This document shows, in pieces, positions 12,263 to 12,877 of a stretch of DNA of 12,877 nt; within the stretch, counting starts at the first letter, position 1, and each line of letters begins with the position of its first letter. A model generated the notes under the pieces. It ran no database searches. It saw only the letters and a list, made by a program, of their open reading frames with translations, and was not told where the DNA came from. The DNA lies in the NCBI GenBank assembly GCA_037447655.1, contig JBBHKE010002247.1, positions 1 to 12,877 of the forward strand, written 5' to 3'. The DNA comes from Zygnema cylindricum (taxonomy: Eukaryota; Streptophyta; Zygnematophyceae; Zygnematales; Zygnemataceae). The translations under genes were made by a program, and so were the position numbers.

Positions 12263-12877
12263 TTCCATGGCAATATTAGCCTTCTCGATATAACGTGACT
12301 ATATATTGATTATAGGTTGGTCAAAAAAAATGTACAAATCAGAAATCAGCAAGAGGATCTCGATACACAACATTAAGGTACGACCCGTTGGATTCTTCCT
12401 AGCGTGACTTCATTCGCGCTCATGCGGTCGCTCTCAGCAGTGCCTACCTCCATTGGTGTCGCGAAGTAGTCAAGTTTGGAGTGAAGGAGAGACAAGGTGA
12501 ATAAGGTGAGAGAGGTGCGAGCTGCAGTGGAGCCTTCACATATTTTTTGATCTTTACGTGAAACGACATTGCAACCTTAAGACACTTGCAAAAACAAAAT
12601 AGTACGAGATGCAAGCGGACAAAAAAAAAACAATCATGTATTGTTTTTCGTCATCAGACAATACTTTTGACATGTACGAATATGTTTTTATATTTCTACG
12701 GGCAGTGTTACTCTATTTCAAACACGTCGTCGATGTGTTTTAAGATAGGTTTGTGAAATTCTGTGGTCTCCATTGACCCACAGAATGAGCAGCCTATGTA
12801 AAGCCTCTAGGATAATATTTGCCCCTTCTACTTTCCCGCTGAATAAGCGCCGCCCAGGCACACAAATATTCTGACCA
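12263..12877. other. Right flank, no gene recognised
   Basis: No open frame or spliced match could be supported. A perfect 8-bp inverted repeat with an 11-nt loop lies at 12759-12785 (TTCTGTGG / CCACAGAA). The last 70 bases include a GCTGAATAAGCGCCGCCCAG stretch that looks like the GC-rich end of some DNA transposons, but the window ends before this can be tested. Confidence 0.5.

Noticed and set aside
11939-12268. 109-codon minus-strand open frame
   Set aside because: It crosses the right end of the transposon and its target duplication into a repeat block; no protein family resemblance.

Overview
This window is nuclear DNA from a land plant or close streptophyte relative. It is AT-rich and carries one split gene on the minus strand with 12 GT-AG introns. 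The protein matches the plant-type ATP-dependent 6-phosphofructokinase family, specifically the plastid PFK4/PFK5 branch. The species cannot be named from the sequence; a non-flowering plant is possible, but that is only a guess.

Layout: 1-1132 is 3' UTR and downstream flank with no second gene seen. 1133-9649 (minus) is a complete PFK gene of 13 coding exons. Joined exons total 1677 nt including the stop, a 558-residue protein; all twelve junctions keep frame and follow the family sequence without gaps. 9650 to about 10740 is the 5' flank: a possible 5' UTR splice acceptor, a run of GCGA-cored words spaced almost exactly 10 bp apart, several short-loop hairpins and a G-box. 10751-11969 is a 1219-bp non-autonomous hAT-type transposon with 13-bp terminal inverted repeats and a perfect 8-bp target-site duplication. 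11978-12877 is repeat-rich DNA with no recognisable gene.

The PFK introns contain several local tandem duplications, some of which copied splice-site-proximal sequence. The most striking is a decayed second copy of the start of exon 3. Exon 3 encodes the plastid-specific loop with a Cys pair; its relic carries a stop codon. Intron 4 holds about four diverged copies of a 140-170-bp unit, one of which repeats the exon-4 donor.

The single gene acts in plastid glycolysis (fructose 6-phosphate + ATP to fructose 1,6-bisphosphate + ADP). No operon-like arrangement, virus, CRISPR array, tRNA or rRNA gene was seen. I did not find a clearly new biological system. The best leads are the pseudo-exon, the phased GCGA array, the decoy donors and the hAT insertion upstream of the gene.
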